64,000 nucleotides of DNA, taken from assembly GCF_014199595.1 (NCBI RefSeq), contig NZ_JACHNX010000006.1, forward strand, positions 124,001 to 188,000, written 5' to 3'. The translations under genes were made by a program, and so were the position numbers. This document shows, in pieces, positions 9,269 through 21,145 of the stretch. The DNA comes from Sphingomonas yabuuchiae (GTDB taxonomy: Bacteria; Pseudomonadota; Alphaproteobacteria; Sphingomonadales; Sphingomonadaceae). Numbering within the stretch: position 1 is the stretch's first letter; the number at the start of each line of letters is the position of its first letter. The notes below the pieces were generated by a model. The model saw only the letters and a program-made list of their open reading frames with translations. It was not told the DNA's origin and did no database searches.

Positions 9269-10018
9269 TCAAGGCTTGCGGAACTTGTAGACGAACTGGT
9301 CCGTCCGCCCGCGAATGGCGGGGTCGAACACATTCTTCGAATGATCGTCCTCGGAGTTGCGCAGCACCTTGCTCTCGCCGACGAAGCGGAAGCCGACCGA
9401 CTGGACCTGCCGCTTCACCGCCTCGGGGTCGATCCGGTGCGTCGTGTTGGTGTTGGCCAGCCCCTTGCCCACCGTATCGGCATGGTCGATGATGACATAG
9501 GTCCCGCCGGACTTCAGCAGCTTGAACACCGCCTGGTCGAAGGCGCGCAGCGCGGGTTCGGCCGCATCCTTGTTGGCGACGTCATGATAATTCTGGACGG
9601 TCCAGAACAGGTCGACCGGCTTGTCGGCGGCGGGCAAGTTGACCGCCTGCACCTGCGCGGTCGCATTGGGCAAGTTCCAGCCCTGGATCGTGCCCAGCGA
9701 CTTCTCGGCATATTTCTGCCCGGCGGCGGGCCAATAGGCATAGACATGGCCCTTCGGCCCGACGACGCCCGAGAAGATACGCGTCCAATAGCCCTTGCCC
9801 GGCAGGTAATCGATCACCGTGTCGCCGGGCTTCACACCCGAAAAGGCGAGGACGGCGGCGGCCTGTCGCCGTTCGTCGTCCCCCGCCTGATCGGCACGTG
9901 CGGGGTCGGCCAGCGCGGCGGCGACATAAGCCGGGACCTTGGCCGGAGCGGCAGGCTTTTGCTGCGCCACCGCGACGGTGCCCGCCGCAAGCATCAGTCC
10001 CAGTGCGATCGCCTTCAT
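9269..10018 (-). CDS. Exported class I SAM-dependent methyltransferase-like protein
   Basis: A 249-residue protein with a cleavable signal peptide (MKAIALGLMLAAGTVAVAQQ), so it is predicted to be periplasmic. The mature part has a methyltransferase fold: GVKPGDTVIDYLPGKGYWTR is a degenerate SAM loop, followed by NYHDVANKD and GGTYVIIDHAD. The glycine-rich loop is DYLPGKGYWTR rather than DxGxGxG, and SAM is not expected in the periplasm, so enzymatic activity is uncertain. The ATG at 10018 follows AGGAGAGAGCAGG. In-frame sequence upstream runs through an inverted repeat and is not coding. Confidence 0.85.
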   Translation of the reverse strand: MKAIALGLMLAAGTVAVAQQKPAAPAKVPAYVAAALADPARADQAGDDERRQAAAVLAFSGVKPGDTVIDYLPGKGYWTRIFSGVVGPKGHVYAYWPAAGQKYAEKSLGTIQGWNLPNATAQVQAVNLPAADKPVDLFWTVQNYHDVANKDAAEPALRAFDQAVFKLLKSGGTYVIIDHADTVGKGLANTNTTHRIDPEAVKRQVQSVGFRFVGESKVLRNSEDDHSKNVFDPAIRGRTDQFVYKFRKP

Positions 10019-10053
10019 GCCTGCTCTCTCCTGCTTGACGGGTCCATTCCCCC

Positions 10054-10129
10054 GCTCCGTTCGGCCTGAGCGCAGTCGAAGGCCACGCGATTCCCTTAGG
10101 CTTCGACTTCGCTCAGCCCGAACGGAGGG
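10054..10129. repeat. Inverted repeat, family B, imperfect
   Basis: GCTCCGTTCGGCCTGAGCGC with AGTCGAAGG at 10054-10082 is mirrored by CTTCGACTTCGCTCAGCCCG with AACGGAG at 10101-10129. The pair lies between gyrB (stop at 10144) and the methyltransferase start. Confidence 0.8.
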
Positions 10130-10143
10130 CGGGATAATTTGGC

Positions 10144-13215
<3,072 letters not shown>

Positions 13216-13235
13216 TGGTCTCTATGAGACCCCGA

Positions 13236-13365
13236 GCCCTCCCCCATCCCCTCCCGCCTGCGGGAGGGGCGTGCCTTGGCGCTACGGTAGGATGCCGTTT
13301 CTCAGTATGCTGAACGTCGCCCGGTAACGCACCCCTCCCGCAGGCGGGAGGGGATGGGGGAGGGC
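13236..13365. repeat. 34-base perfect inverted repeat, family C
   Basis: Positions 13236-13269 and 13332-13365 are exact inverted copies, each containing the hairpin CCCCTCCCGCCTGCGGGAGG. They are separated by 62 bases. The element lies between the convergent 3' ends of the small exported protein gene and recF, and could end transcription from both sides. Confidence 0.9.
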
Positions 13366-13394
13366 AAGATGTCTCACCGAGACCAACGCCTGCC

Positions 13395-14441
13395 TCAAAA
13401 CTCCACCCGCGTCGCCTCCCCCGGCACATCGGTGAACAGCCCGGGCTCGGTCCCGGTCATCCACACCTGCCCCCGCCCCGCCAGCCGCTCGAACAGCGCG
13501 GCGCGGCGCGACGGATCGAGATGCGCCGCCACCTCGTCCAGCAGCAACACCGGGGGCAGCCCGCGTTGCTCGGTCACCAGATCGGCATGAGCCAAGACGA
13601 TGCCGAGCAGCAGCGCCTTCTGCTCGCCCGTGGAGCACAGCGCCGCCGCCTGCCCCTTGGCCACATGCGTCACGGAAAGGTCGGCCCGGTGCGGCCCGAC
13701 CAGCGTCCGCCCCGCCGCCGCGTCACGCCTGCGCCCCATGGCCAGCGCATGGGCGAATGCCGCCGGGTCGACCGCCTCCCCCTCCAACGCCAGCGCGGCC
13801 CGGGCGAACACGCTGTCGGGCGCCTCCTCCAGTCGTTGGTCGAGCGCGGCCACCGCCGCCACCCGCGCGGCATCGAGCGCCGCGCCATGCTCGACCATCC
13901 GTGCCTCCAGCGCGCTCAGCCAGTCGGGATCGACCGGACCGTCGCTTGCCAGCAGCCGGTTGCGCTCACGCATCGCGGCGTCATAGCGGGTCGCGTGCAT
14001 CCCGTGCGCCGGGGCCAGCGCCAGCACCAGCCGGTCGAGAAACCGCCGCCGCTCGGACGCGGGCTCGACGAACAGCCGGTCCATCGCCGGGGTCAGCCAC
14101 AGGACGGACAACCAGTCGGCCAGCGCATTGGCGCTCGTGGCCGCCCCCTGCACCCTGACGACCCGCCTTTCGGGCGCGGAGGCCAGCGCGCCGGTTGCGA
14201 TCTCGACATCGCCGTCGAGCGTCGCCGCGACGCCGAATCCGCCCTTGCCCCCCTGCCGCGCCATCGCCGACAACGCGGCGCGGCGCAGGCCGCGACCGGG
14301 CGCGAGCAGCGACACCGCCTCCAGCACGTTGGTTTTCCCCGCGCCGTTTTCGCCGGTCAGCACGACGAACCCCGCCGCCGGTGACAGCGCGAGGTCGGCA
14401 TGATTGCGGAAATCGGTGAGGACCAGGCGGGTGAGCATCAT
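13395..14441 (-). CDS. recF: DNA replication and repair protein RecF
   Basis: RecF binds single/double-strand DNA junctions and helps load RecA at gaps. The 348-residue product has the Walker A motif GENGAGKTN near residue 32, the family opening [16 protein letters not shown], the signature motif [20 protein letters not shown] and Walker [15 protein letters not shown]. Two adjacent ATGs (14441, 14438) follow AAGGCGG; either may be used. Upstream in-frame sequence lies in repeat copy 4 and is not coding. dnaN lies upstream on the same strand. Confidence 0.95.
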   Translation of the reverse strand: MMLTRLVLTDFRNHADLALSPAAGFVVLTGENGAGKTNVLEAVSLLAPGRGLRRAALSAMARQGGKGGFGVAATLDGDVEIATGALASAPERRVVRVQGAATSANALADWLSVLWLTPAMDRLFVEPASERRRFLDRLVLALAPAHGMHATRYDAAMRERNRLLASDGPVDPDWLSALEARMVEHGAALDAARVAAVAALDQRLEEAPDSVFARAALALEGEAVDPAAFAHALAMGRRRDAAAGRTLVGPHRADLSVTHVAKGQAAALCSTGEQKALLLGIVLAHADLVTEQRGLPPVLLLDEVAAHLDPSRRAALFERLAGRGQVWMTGTEPGLFTDVPGEATRVEF

Positions 14442-14455
14442 GACCGCCTTAAACG

Positions 14456-14584
14456 ATCCTCCCCAGCATGGGGAGGTGGCAGGCCGAAGGCCTGACGGAG
14501 GGGGGCATCCACAAAGGACGCGCCGTGCGGCAATCCCCCTCCACCACCCTGCGGGTGGTCCCCCTCCCCACAAGCAGGGAGGAT
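14456..14584. repeat. Palindromic intergenic repeat, family A, copy 4
   Basis: Starts ATCCTCCCCAGCATGGGGAGG, contains GTGGCAGGCCGAAGGCCTGACGG and CCCCCTCCACCACCCTGCGG, and ends with GGTCCCCCTCCCCA..GGAGGAT. It lies between dnaN and recF, within what is often a single operon. Confidence 0.9.
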
Positions 14585-14591
14585 TTGGGTT

Positions 14592-15707
14592 TTACACCCG
14601 CATCGGCATCAGCACGTACAGCGCCGGTGCCTTGTCATTTTCGCGGATCAGGGTCGGTGCGGCGGCATCGGCCAGGTGGACCTCGACCAAGTCGCTGTCG
14701 ATCTGCGCCAGGATGTCGAGCAGATAGCGGCTGTTGAAGCCGATCTCGAAGCCCAGCGAGGTGTACTCGCCCGGCACCTCTTCCGACGCGGTGCCGTTCT
14801 CGGGGCTGGTCACCGACAAGGTGATCCGGTCGCGGTCCAGCGCCATCTTCACCGCGCGGGTCTTTTCGGTCGCGATGGTCGACACGCGGTCGACGCCCTG
14901 CATGAACGCCTTGGGGTCCAGCTTCAGGATCTTGTCGTTGGCGGTCGGGATGACGCGGCTGTAATCGGGGAAGGTGCCGTCGATCAGCTTGGAGGTCAGG
15001 ATCGCCTGGCCCAGGTCGAAGCGGATCTTGGTGCCCGACAGCGACACGCCGACCGAGCCGTCCACTTCGTCGAGCAGCTTGCGAAGCTCGCCCACGCACT
15101 TACGCGGCACGATCACGTCGGGCATGCCCTCGGCGCCGTTCGGGCGTTCGATGGTGACGCGCGCCAGACGGTGGCCGTCGGTGGCGGCGGCCTTCAGCAC
15201 GGGGGCACCGTTATCCTCGGCGACGTGCAGGAAGATGCCGTTCAGATAATAGCGCGTCTCTTCGGTCGAGATGGCGAAGCGCGTCTTGTCGATGATCTGC
15301 TTGAGCAATTCGACCGGCAGCTCGAACTGGGTCGGCAGTTCGCCCTCGGCGATGACGGGGAAGTCGTCGCGCGGCAGCGTGCCGAGCGAAAAGCGGGCAC
15401 GGCCCGCCACGATGGTCATGCGGCCTTCGGCGGCGGTCAGCTGGACCTGCGCGCCCTCGGGCAGCTTGCGGGCGATGTCGAACAGCGTGTGCGCCGACAC
15501 GGTGGTCGAACCCGGCTGGTCGACGGCGGCGGCGACGCTGTCGTTGATCTGCAGGTCCAGGTCGGTCGCCATCATGCGCAGCTGGCCCTCGGCCGTCGCC
15601 TCCAGCAGCACGTTGGAGAGGATCGGAATCGTGTTCCGCCGCTCCACCACCGACTGGACATGGCTCAACCCCTTGAGCAGCGTTGCGCGTTCGATCGTCG
15701 CCTTCAT
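14592..15707 (-). CDS. dnaN: DNA polymerase III beta subunit (sliding clamp)
   Basis: The sliding clamp tethers the replicative polymerase to DNA. The 371-residue product opens MKATIERATLLKGLSHVQSV, has the three repeated clamp domains (VERRNTIPILSNVLLEA, FALISTEETRYYLNGIFLH-type centre, ATDGHRLARVTI) and ends with YVLMPMRV, the classical beta-clamp tail. The ATG at 15707 is the family start. No dnaA is present in the window, so the clamp, recF and gyrB here are away from dnaA or dnaA lies outside. Confidence 0.97.
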   Translation of the reverse strand: MKATIERATLLKGLSHVQSVVERRNTIPILSNVLLEATAEGQLRMMATDLDLQINDSVAAAVDQPGSTTVSAHTLFDIARKLPEGAQVQLTAAEGRMTIVAGRARFSLGTLPRDDFPVIAEGELPTQFELPVELLKQIIDKTRFAISTEETRYYLNGIFLHVAEDNGAPVLKAAATDGHRLARVTIERPNGAEGMPDVIVPRKCVGELRKLLDEVDGSVGVSLSGTKIRFDLGQAILTSKLIDGTFPDYSRVIPTANDKILKLDPKAFMQGVDRVSTIATEKTRAVKMALDRDRITLSVTSPENGTASEEVPGEYTSLGFEIGFNSRYLLDILAQIDSDLVEVHLADAAAPTLIRENDKAPALYVLMPMRV

Positions 15708-15858
15708 TTCCTGATCCCCCGCCGGAACGACCGCATGGTCCCCGAGTCCGAATGATAAATGGCCTTGGTTCCTACCCGCCAAGAAGGGGCCGAAGCAAGG
15801 CTCCGACCCCTCTTACACTGGGAGTAAAACCACCGTTAATGTGGAAAAGAATCCCGGC

Positions 15859-16467
15859 TTAGAAGCGCAGGCCCAGACCTGCCATCAGCTGGTGGCGGTT
15901 CGGATTGATGCCGACGCCGTCCAGTTCGTCATAATGCGAATAGCGATATTCGCCCTTTACGAAGGTGTTGGGGCTGATCGCATATTCCAGACCGGCGCCC
16001 AGGCGATAGCCGCCGACTTCCTGCGAATTGACGGTGGTGACGCCCGCGGTGGTGTAGCGCGCATCGAACTTGGCGTTGGTGTAACCGGCCTTCAGATAGC
16101 CCATCGCGACCGGCGAGATGACATAGCCGACGCGTGCACCGGCATAGAGGTCACGGCCCGCGCCCAGGCGGAACTCGTCACCGGGCACGCGGATGCCGCT
16201 GCTGCGGGTGTCCGAGCTGCTCCCCGAAATCTCGCCCTCGGCGCCCAGGACCACGGGGCCTGCGGGAAGGTCGTAACCGATCGCGGCGCCATAGAGCACG
16301 CCGTCGCTCGAACTCTTATCCTGACCCTGACGATCGTTGAGGCTGTCATAGCCGATCAGGCCCTCGACGCGGAAACCCGTGAAGGGCTGTGCGGTCTGGG
16401 CGGCGGCGGGGGCCGCGGCGGCGATGGCTGCCGAGGTCGCCAGGGCGGCGAGCATGAGCTTACGCAT
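15859..16467 (-). CDS. Outer-membrane beta-barrel protein (OMP_b-brl type)
   Basis: A 202-residue protein with a signal peptide (MRKLMLAALATSAAIAAAAPAAAQ) and an eight-strand barrel: alternating hydrophobic strands such as FRVEGLIGYDSL, VLYGAAIGYDL, LYAGARVGYVI, MGYLKAGYTNAKF, YRLGAGLEYAI and the terminal HQLMAGLGLRF, which ends with Phe as outer-membrane proteins do. It belongs to the porin/opacity-type family. An imperfect GC hairpin at about 15787-15814 may terminate it before dnaN's upstream region. Its role is probably structural. Confidence 0.88.
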   Translation of the reverse strand: MRKLMLAALATSAAIAAAAPAAAQTAQPFTGFRVEGLIGYDSLNDRQGQDKSSSDGVLYGAAIGYDLPAGPVVLGAEGEISGSSSDTRSSGIRVPGDEFRLGAGRDLYAGARVGYVISPVAMGYLKAGYTNAKFDARYTTAGVTTVNSQEVGGYRLGAGLEYAISPNTFVKGEYRYSHYDELDGVGINPNRHQLMAGLGLRF

Positions 16468-16612
16468 ACACTATACTCCATTACTGTACCGGCCGCCGTT
16501 ACATTCGGCGGTTGCGGCACTAATGACGCGAAAGCCCAGGCGTTGCATGAACCTCAGCTAAACAGGAAAAAGCGTTGCATAGGGGCAACAGCCGGGACAG
16601 GGATGGCGGGTC

Positions 16613-17257
16613 ATGACGCCCTTACACGCACCGCCCGCCCGGAAAGGCCGCGACTATATCGCCCGGCATGGCGAGACGGTGTTCAACCGGATCGGACGCA
16701 TCCAGGGCGACCGGGTCGATCTGCACACCCCGCTGACCCGCAAGGGATTCGCGCAGGCCGAGGCGATCGGCGAAGCGTTACGCGAACGGCTGGGCGAATC
16801 CCCTGCCCTGACCCTCTGGTCCTCGCCCACGGGCCGCGCGCTGCAGACGCTGGCGGTGATCGCCGAGCATCTGGCGCTCGACTGGCATGAAACACGGCAT
16901 GATGGGCGGCTCATCGAACTGGGTTTCGGCAGCTGGGGCGGGCAGGATTTCGCGGCGCTGAGTTCGATCCACGGCTCGATCGTCCATCCGCACGGCATGG
17001 CGGTCGGCGCGCCTGATGGCGAACGTTATGCGGCGATGGCGGCACGGCTGTCGGCGTGGCTGGCGGATACGGCCGAGCATGACGGCGACCGGCTGATCCT
17101 GATGCACGGCCTGTCGAGCCGGGTGCTGCGCGGGCTGATGCTAGGCTTGCCCGATGATCCGCATTGCGGTGTGCCGGTGGCGGAACGCCTGCCGCAGGGG
17201 TCGATCGTGATGATCGAGAGCGCCGCCGAAACGGTGATCCACCGGGCTTGCCCATGA
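16613..17257 (+). CDS. Histidine phosphatase family protein
   Basis: A 214-residue cytoplasmic protein of the phosphoglycerate mutase-like superfamily. The catalytic motif is YIARHGETVFNR (residues 15-26, reacting His18 or 19 by count), with a second Arg in LWSSPTGRALQT, Glu in IELGFGSWGG and the second His in LILMHGLSSRVLRG. Substrate cannot be told from sequence. The next gene overlaps it by four bases (ATGA), so the two are translationally coupled. Confidence 0.9.
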   Translation: MTPLHAPPARKGRDYIARHGETVFNRIGRIQGDRVDLHTPLTRKGFAQAEAIGEALRERLGESPALTLWSSPTGRALQTLAVIAEHLALDWHETRHDGRLIELGFGSWGGQDFAALSSIHGSIVHPHGMAVGAPDGERYAAMAARLSAWLADTAEHDGDRLILMHGLSSRVLRGLMLGLPDDPHCGVPVAERLPQGSIVMIESAAETVIHRACP

Positions 17258-17718
17258 AGCGGCTGGCGCTGTGCCTGGCACTGGTCGCCGCGCCGGTTGT
17301 CGCGCGCGAGACGATCGGCATCTACAAGGGCTGGGGTGCCTTTCGCGATCCCGACCGCTGCTACGCCATTGCAAAACCGGTGCTGGCAAACGGGCGGGTC
17401 GGCGGCTTTGCCAGCGTCGGCACCTGGCCCGCCAAGCACCTGCGCGAATCCTTCCACGCGCATCTCAGCAGCCCGCGCGACCGCGCCGCCGCCGTCACGC
17501 TGGCCATCGGCGAGCGCCGCTTTCCGCTGGTCGGCACCACCCAGGACGTCTGGGCACCCGACGCGGCCACCGACCATGCGCTGGTCATGGCGATACGCTC
17601 GGGCCGCAGCATGAGCGTCTCCGCCGTCGACCCGCGCCACCGGCCCTTCGCCGACACCTATACGCTGGCGGGCGCGGCAGCGGCGATCGATGCCGCGACC
17701 TTGGCGTGTGTGGGGTGA
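17254..17718 (+). CDS. Exported protein, possibly IalB-like
   Basis: A 154-residue product with a signal peptide (MKRLALCLALVAAPVVARE) followed by GIYKGWGAFRDPDRCYAIAKP, a pattern that resembles the invasion-associated locus B family (WG.F.D..RCYA). Other segments are GGFASVGTWPAKHL and the C-terminal AAAIDAATLACVG; two cysteines could form a disulphide. The start ATG overlaps the stop of the phosphatase gene by four bases. The IalB relation is suggested by pattern only. Confidence 0.75.
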   Translation: MKRLALCLALVAAPVVARETIGIYKGWGAFRDPDRCYAIAKPVLANGRVGGFASVGTWPAKHLRESFHAHLSSPRDRAAAVTLAIGERRFPLVGTTQDVWAPDAATDHALVMAIRSGRSMSVSAVDPRHRPFADTYTLAGAAAAIDAATLACVG

Positions 17719-17720
17719 CC

Positions 17721-17738
17721 TTGATTTTTGGGGATCAA
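17721..17738. promoter_or_regulatory. TTGAT-N8-ATCAA inverted repeat
   Basis: TTGAT at 17721-17725 and ATCAA at 17734-17738 form a dyad directly after the upstream gene's stop and 112 bases before the NYN gene. The 8-base spacer is too long for an FNR site. It may be an operator or part of a small terminator. Confidence 0.3.
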
Positions 17739-17761
17739 TACGATATGTATTTTTCCATCAG

Positions 17762-17827
17762 GTCCCCGGTAGCCGCCTTGAGGCGCTCGCAAGAGCAGAC
17801 ATCAGCTCAAGGCCCGCTTCCGGGGAC
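17762..17827 (+). ncRNA. Candidate structured RNA leader upstream of NYN gene
   Basis: Arms at 17762-17782 and 17806-17827 are inverted copies with few mismatches (both begin or end with GTCCCCGG / CCGGGGAC and contain CTTGAG / CTCAAG). Inside the loop, GCTC-GCAA-GAGC (17785-17796) is a second hairpin capped by a GNRA tetraloop. The element ends 22 bases before the NYN start codon. It could be an attenuator, a processing site or an RNA bound by the encoded protein; this is inference. Confidence 0.5.
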
Positions 17828-17849
17828 ATTGCGTTTCTGGTAGCCATTT

Positions 17850-18572
17850 ATGCCAACTGCCGTCGTGATTGACGGCGCATTTTTTCTGCGCCGTTTCAAA
17901 TCAGCCTTTCCCAATCTTTTCGCAGGCGATGCGGAGGATGTGGCTTTTGGCGTGATTTGCATGGCTGCACATCACATTACGGCACGACTTCGGGCGAACC
18001 CCGCATGGTCGACTGTTTCCGCGAATGACTGGCGTCCGCAGGAAACGGCCGAACTATACCGCATCTTTTTTTACGACTGCCCGCCGCTTACCAAAAGGCT
18101 TCACACGCCGATCGATAAACGCGCCGTCAATCTGGCGCAGACGCCGGAGGCGAAGCTTCGGCTCGCCATTCATGACCGTCTTCACCAGACACGAAAGGTC
18201 GCGCTGCGGCTTGGCCGACTGAACGAGAATTTGTCGCCATGGCGGTTGCGGCCGAATGCCATTCATCGCTGGCGCGAAGGCCATCCGCCGCGCGATGAGG
18301 ATTTCGAACTCGATGTAGTTCAAAAGGGCGTCGATATGCGGCTTGGACTGGATATCGCGGCAATGGCGCACAAGCACCAGGTGGATCAGATCGTGCTGGT
18401 CGCCGCTGACGCAGACTTCGTCCCGCCCGTTAAGCTTGCCCGCCGCGAAGGTATTGACGTCGTATTGGACCCCATGGGCGCACCCGTCGCCCCTGATCTT
18501 CTGCAGCACGTCGATGGCGTACGAAATTGCTATATGCCGATAAACTCCCGTCGAACGGATAATAAAGAATGA
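17850..18572 (+). CDS. NYN (PIN-like) domain putative ribonuclease
   Basis: A 240-residue protein. It opens with the NYN strand [15 protein letters not shown] (Asp8), has a middle helical part (residues 30-130), then [16 protein letters not shown] (Asp162, Asp168) and [20 protein letters not shown] (Asp187, Asp189), which supply the acidic metal-binding set of NYN/DUF88 nucleases. Many family members cut RNA. The gene and its leader look more A+T-rich than neighbours (codons such as AAA, TTT, CGT), which hints at transfer. Its stop overlaps rlmN by four bases. The RNA target is unknown. Confidence 0.85.
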   Translation: MPTAVVIDGAFFLRRFKSAFPNLFAGDAEDVAFGVICMAAHHITARLRANPAWSTVSANDWRPQETAELYRIFFYDCPPLTKRLHTPIDKRAVNLAQTPEAKLRLAIHDRLHQTRKVALRLGRLNENLSPWRLRPNAIHRWREGHPPRDEDFELDVVQKGVDMRLGLDIAAMAHKHQVDQIVLVAADADFVPPVKLARREGIDVVLDPMGAPVAPDLLQHVDGVRNCYMPINSRRTDNKE

Positions 18573-19765
18573 CCCCAGACATGCCCATTCCGGGGCACAT
18601 CGATCCCGTGCCCGTGCCGCGCGGCGTGCAACCGCGTCCGGATGGTCGCGTCGACCTGATCGGCCTGACCAAGGACCAGCTGCGCGAGGCTTTGCTGTCG
18701 GGCGGCATGGAGCTGAAGCAGGCCAAGCTGCGCTCCAAGCAGATCTGGCACTGGCTCTACAATCGCGGCGCGACCCGTTTCGCCGACATGACCGACATCG
18801 CCAAGGCGCAGCATCCCTGGCTGGAGGAACGCTTCGTCATCGGCCGTCCCGAGGTGGTCGAAGCGCAGGTGTCGAACGACGGCACGCGCAAATGGCTGCT
18901 GCGCTCGGCCGACGGGCAGGATTACGAGATGGTGTTCATCCCCGACGCCGATCGGGGGACTTTGTGCGTCTCGAGCCAGGTCGGCTGCACGTTGAACTGC
19001 CGTTTCTGCCACACCGGCACGATGCGCCTCGTCCGCAACCTGACGGCGGGCGAGATCGTCGGGCAGGTCATGCTCGCGCGCGACTCGCTCGGCGAATGGC
19101 CCAGCCAGCCCGAGGGGCGGATGCTGACCAACATCGTCATGATGGGCATGGGCGAGCCGCTCTATAATTTCGATGCGGTGCGCGATGCGCTGAAGCTGGT
19201 GATGGACGGTGACGGCCTCGCGCTGTCGAAGCGCCGCATCACCCTGTCGACCAGCGGCGTCGTGCCGATGATGGCGCGCGCGGGCGCGGAGATCGGCGTG
19301 AACCTGGCCGTGTCGCTCCACGCCGTGACCAAGGACGTGCGCGACGAGCTGGTGCCGCTGAACAAGAAATACGGCATCGAGGAGCTGTTGCAGGCCTGTG
19401 CCGACTATCCGGGTGCCAACAATGCCCGGCGCATCACCTTCGAATATGTGATGCTGAAGGACAAGAACGACTCGGACGCCGATGCGCATGAGCTGGTCCG
19501 GCTGCTGCGCCATTACGACCTGCCCGCCAAGGTGAACCTGATCCCGTTCAACCCCTGGCCCGGCGCCGACTATGAATGCTCGACGCCGGAGCGGATTCGG
19601 CGCTTCTCCGACATCGTGTTCGAGGGCGGCATCTCCGCGCCGGTCCGTACCCCGCGCGGGCGCGACATCGACGCGGCCTGCGGCCAGTTGAAGACGGCTG
19701 CCGAGAAGAAGAGCCGCGCGCAGCTCGACCGCGAGGCGGAGGAAAAGTTCGCCGCTTTGGGTTGA
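18569..19765 (+). CDS. rlmN: 23S rRNA (adenine-2503-C2) methyltransferase
   Basis: RlmN is a radical-SAM enzyme that methylates A2503 of 23S rRNA and A37 of some tRNAs. The 398-residue product has the iron-sulphur motif CTLNCRFC (Cys140, Cys144, Cys147), the GMGEPLYN motif and the conserved cysteine region DIDAACGQL near the end. The ATG at 18569 overlaps the NYN gene's TGA; a second ATG at 18581 is also possible. Length is typical. Confidence 0.96.
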   Translation: MTPDMPIPGHIDPVPVPRGVQPRPDGRVDLIGLTKDQLREALLSGGMELKQAKLRSKQIWHWLYNRGATRFADMTDIAKAQHPWLEERFVIGRPEVVEAQVSNDGTRKWLLRSADGQDYEMVFIPDADRGTLCVSSQVGCTLNCRFCHTGTMRLVRNLTAGEIVGQVMLARDSLGEWPSQPEGRMLTNIVMMGMGEPLYNFDAVRDALKLVMDGDGLALSKRRITLSTSGVVPMMARAGAEIGVNLAVSLHAVTKDVRDELVPLNKKYGIEELLQACADYPGANNARRITFEYVMLKDKNDSDADAHELVRLLRHYDLPAKVNLIPFNPWPGADYECSTPERIRRFSDIVFEGGISAPVRTPRGRDIDAACGQLKTAAEKKSRAQLDREAEEKFAALG

Positions 19766-19770
19766 ATCGC

Positions 19771-19899
19771 TCCTCCCCGGCACGGGGAGGTGGCAGGCCG
19801 CAGGCCTGACGGAGGGGGGCTTCCTCATAGGACATCCCTTGCAGAACGCCCCCTCCACCACCGCTTCGCGGCGGTCCCCCTCCCCGTGCCGGGGAGGAT
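19771..19899. repeat. Palindromic intergenic repeat, family A, copy 5
   Basis: Starts TCCTCCCCGGCACGGGGAGG and ends with its exact inverse CCTCCCCGTGCCGGGGAGGA. The inside matches copy 3 closely (CCCCCTCCACCACCGCTTCG). It separates the convergent genes rlmN and cfa and may end both transcripts. Confidence 0.92.
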
Positions 19900-19900
19900 T

Positions 19901-21127
19901 TTAATCCCGGAGCGCGCGTTCGCCCTCGAACATGTAATCCCGCGTCACCGGCACCGAGAGCCGCCCGCGCGTCAACTGCACCTGATAGTTGCACAGGCCG
20001 CCATTGCGGAACGCCGCGCCCGCACCCGCCAGATAGAAGAGCCACATGCGATAGAAGCGCTCGTCATACAGCTCGACGATGCGGTCCTTCGCCGCCACGG
20101 TCCGGTCGTACCAGATGTCGAGCGTCCAGCCATAATGGCAGCGCAGCACCTCGACATCGGTCAGGAACATGCGCAGCCCCTCCTGGGCGCGGACGATTTC
20201 CGACAGGGCGGGGTTATAGCCGCCGGGGAAGATGTACTTGGTCGTCCAGTCGTCGGTGACGCCCGGCCCGTTCAGCCGCCCGATCGTATGGAGCAGCATC
20301 ACGCCGTCCTCGGTCAGCAGGTCGCGGCACTTGCGGAAGAAGGTCCGGTATTGCGGCGGGCCGACATGCTCGAACATGCCGACCGAGACGATGCGGTCGA
20401 ACTGGCCCTCCACCCGGCGATAGTCGATCAGCTCGAACTTCACCTTGTCCGATACGCCCAGCGCCTCGGCACGCGCGCGCGCGACCTTCAGCTGTTCCTC
20501 GGACAGGGTGACGCCCAGCACTTCGGCACCGCATTTCTGGTGCAGGTACAGCGCCATGCCACCCCAGCCGCAACCGATGTCGAGGACCTTCATCCCCGGC
20601 TCGATCGCCAGCTTGGCGGCGATATGCGCCTTCTTGTCGCGTTGCGCCCGCTCCAGATCGTTCTTCGGATCGGTGAAATAGGCGCAGCTATATTGCTTGT
20701 CGGTGTCGAGGAAGAGTTCGTACAGCGTGCCCGACAGGTCGTAGTGATGGGCGACGTTCTTCTTCGACCGGCGCTCCATGTTGATCCGGTCGATGCGGTG
20801 CTTGATCGCGCCGGCCGCCCGGACCAGCCGCGACGGGTTCAGGTTCGCGCGGCCCGCTTCCCATTTGTCATTGGCCGTCAGCAGTTCGACTAGGTCGCGG
20901 ACATCGCCCTTCTCGACGACCAGGCGGCCGTCCATGAAGGACTCCCCCGCCGCCAGTGCAGGGTTGCGGACGATCTGCCCGGCGACCGACGAGTCGGTGA
21001 AGCGGATCGCGACATCGGGATAACCGGGTTCGGGCGAGCCGAACTCGCGGACCTTTCCATCATGATGGGTGAGGGACAGGCGGCCCTTGCGGACCGCGCG
21101 CGACAGAAAGAGATCGATCAGCGCCAT
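19901..21127 (-). CDS. cfa: Cyclopropane-fatty-acyl-phospholipid synthase family methyltransferase
   Basis: Cfa transfers a methylene from SAM to the double bond of membrane phospholipid acyl chains, usually in stationary or stressed cells. The 408-residue product has an N-terminal lipid-binding region, HHYDLSGTLYELFLD, SCAYFTDPKNDLERAQ, the SAM motif VLDIGCGWGGMALYL and GMFEHVGPPQYRTFF, then a C-terminal RDYMFEGERALRD. These match the family throughout. Its 3' end abuts repeat copy 5, opposite rlmN. Confidence 0.92.
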   Translation of the reverse strand: MALIDLFLSRAVRKGRLSLTHHDGKVREFGSPEPGYPDVAIRFTDSSVAGQIVRNPALAAGESFMDGRLVVEKGDVRDLVELLTANDKWEAGRANLNPSRLVRAAGAIKHRIDRINMERRSKKNVAHHYDLSGTLYELFLDTDKQYSCAYFTDPKNDLERAQRDKKAHIAAKLAIEPGMKVLDIGCGWGGMALYLHQKCGAEVLGVTLSEEQLKVARARAEALGVSDKVKFELIDYRRVEGQFDRIVSVGMFEHVGPPQYRTFFRKCRDLLTEDGVMLLHTIGRLNGPGVTDDWTTKYIFPGGYNPALSEIVRAQEGLRMFLTDVEVLRCHYGWTLDIWYDRTVAAKDRIVELYDERFYRMWLFYLAGAGAAFRNGGLCNYQVQLTRGRLSVPVTRDYMFEGERALRD

Positions 21128-21145
21128 ATGGCACCGCCTAGTGCC

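Noticed and set aside
17721-17738. TTGAT...ATCAA as an FNR site.
   Set aside because: The spacer is 8 bases, whereas FNR-type sites need 4. The exact one is at 24367.
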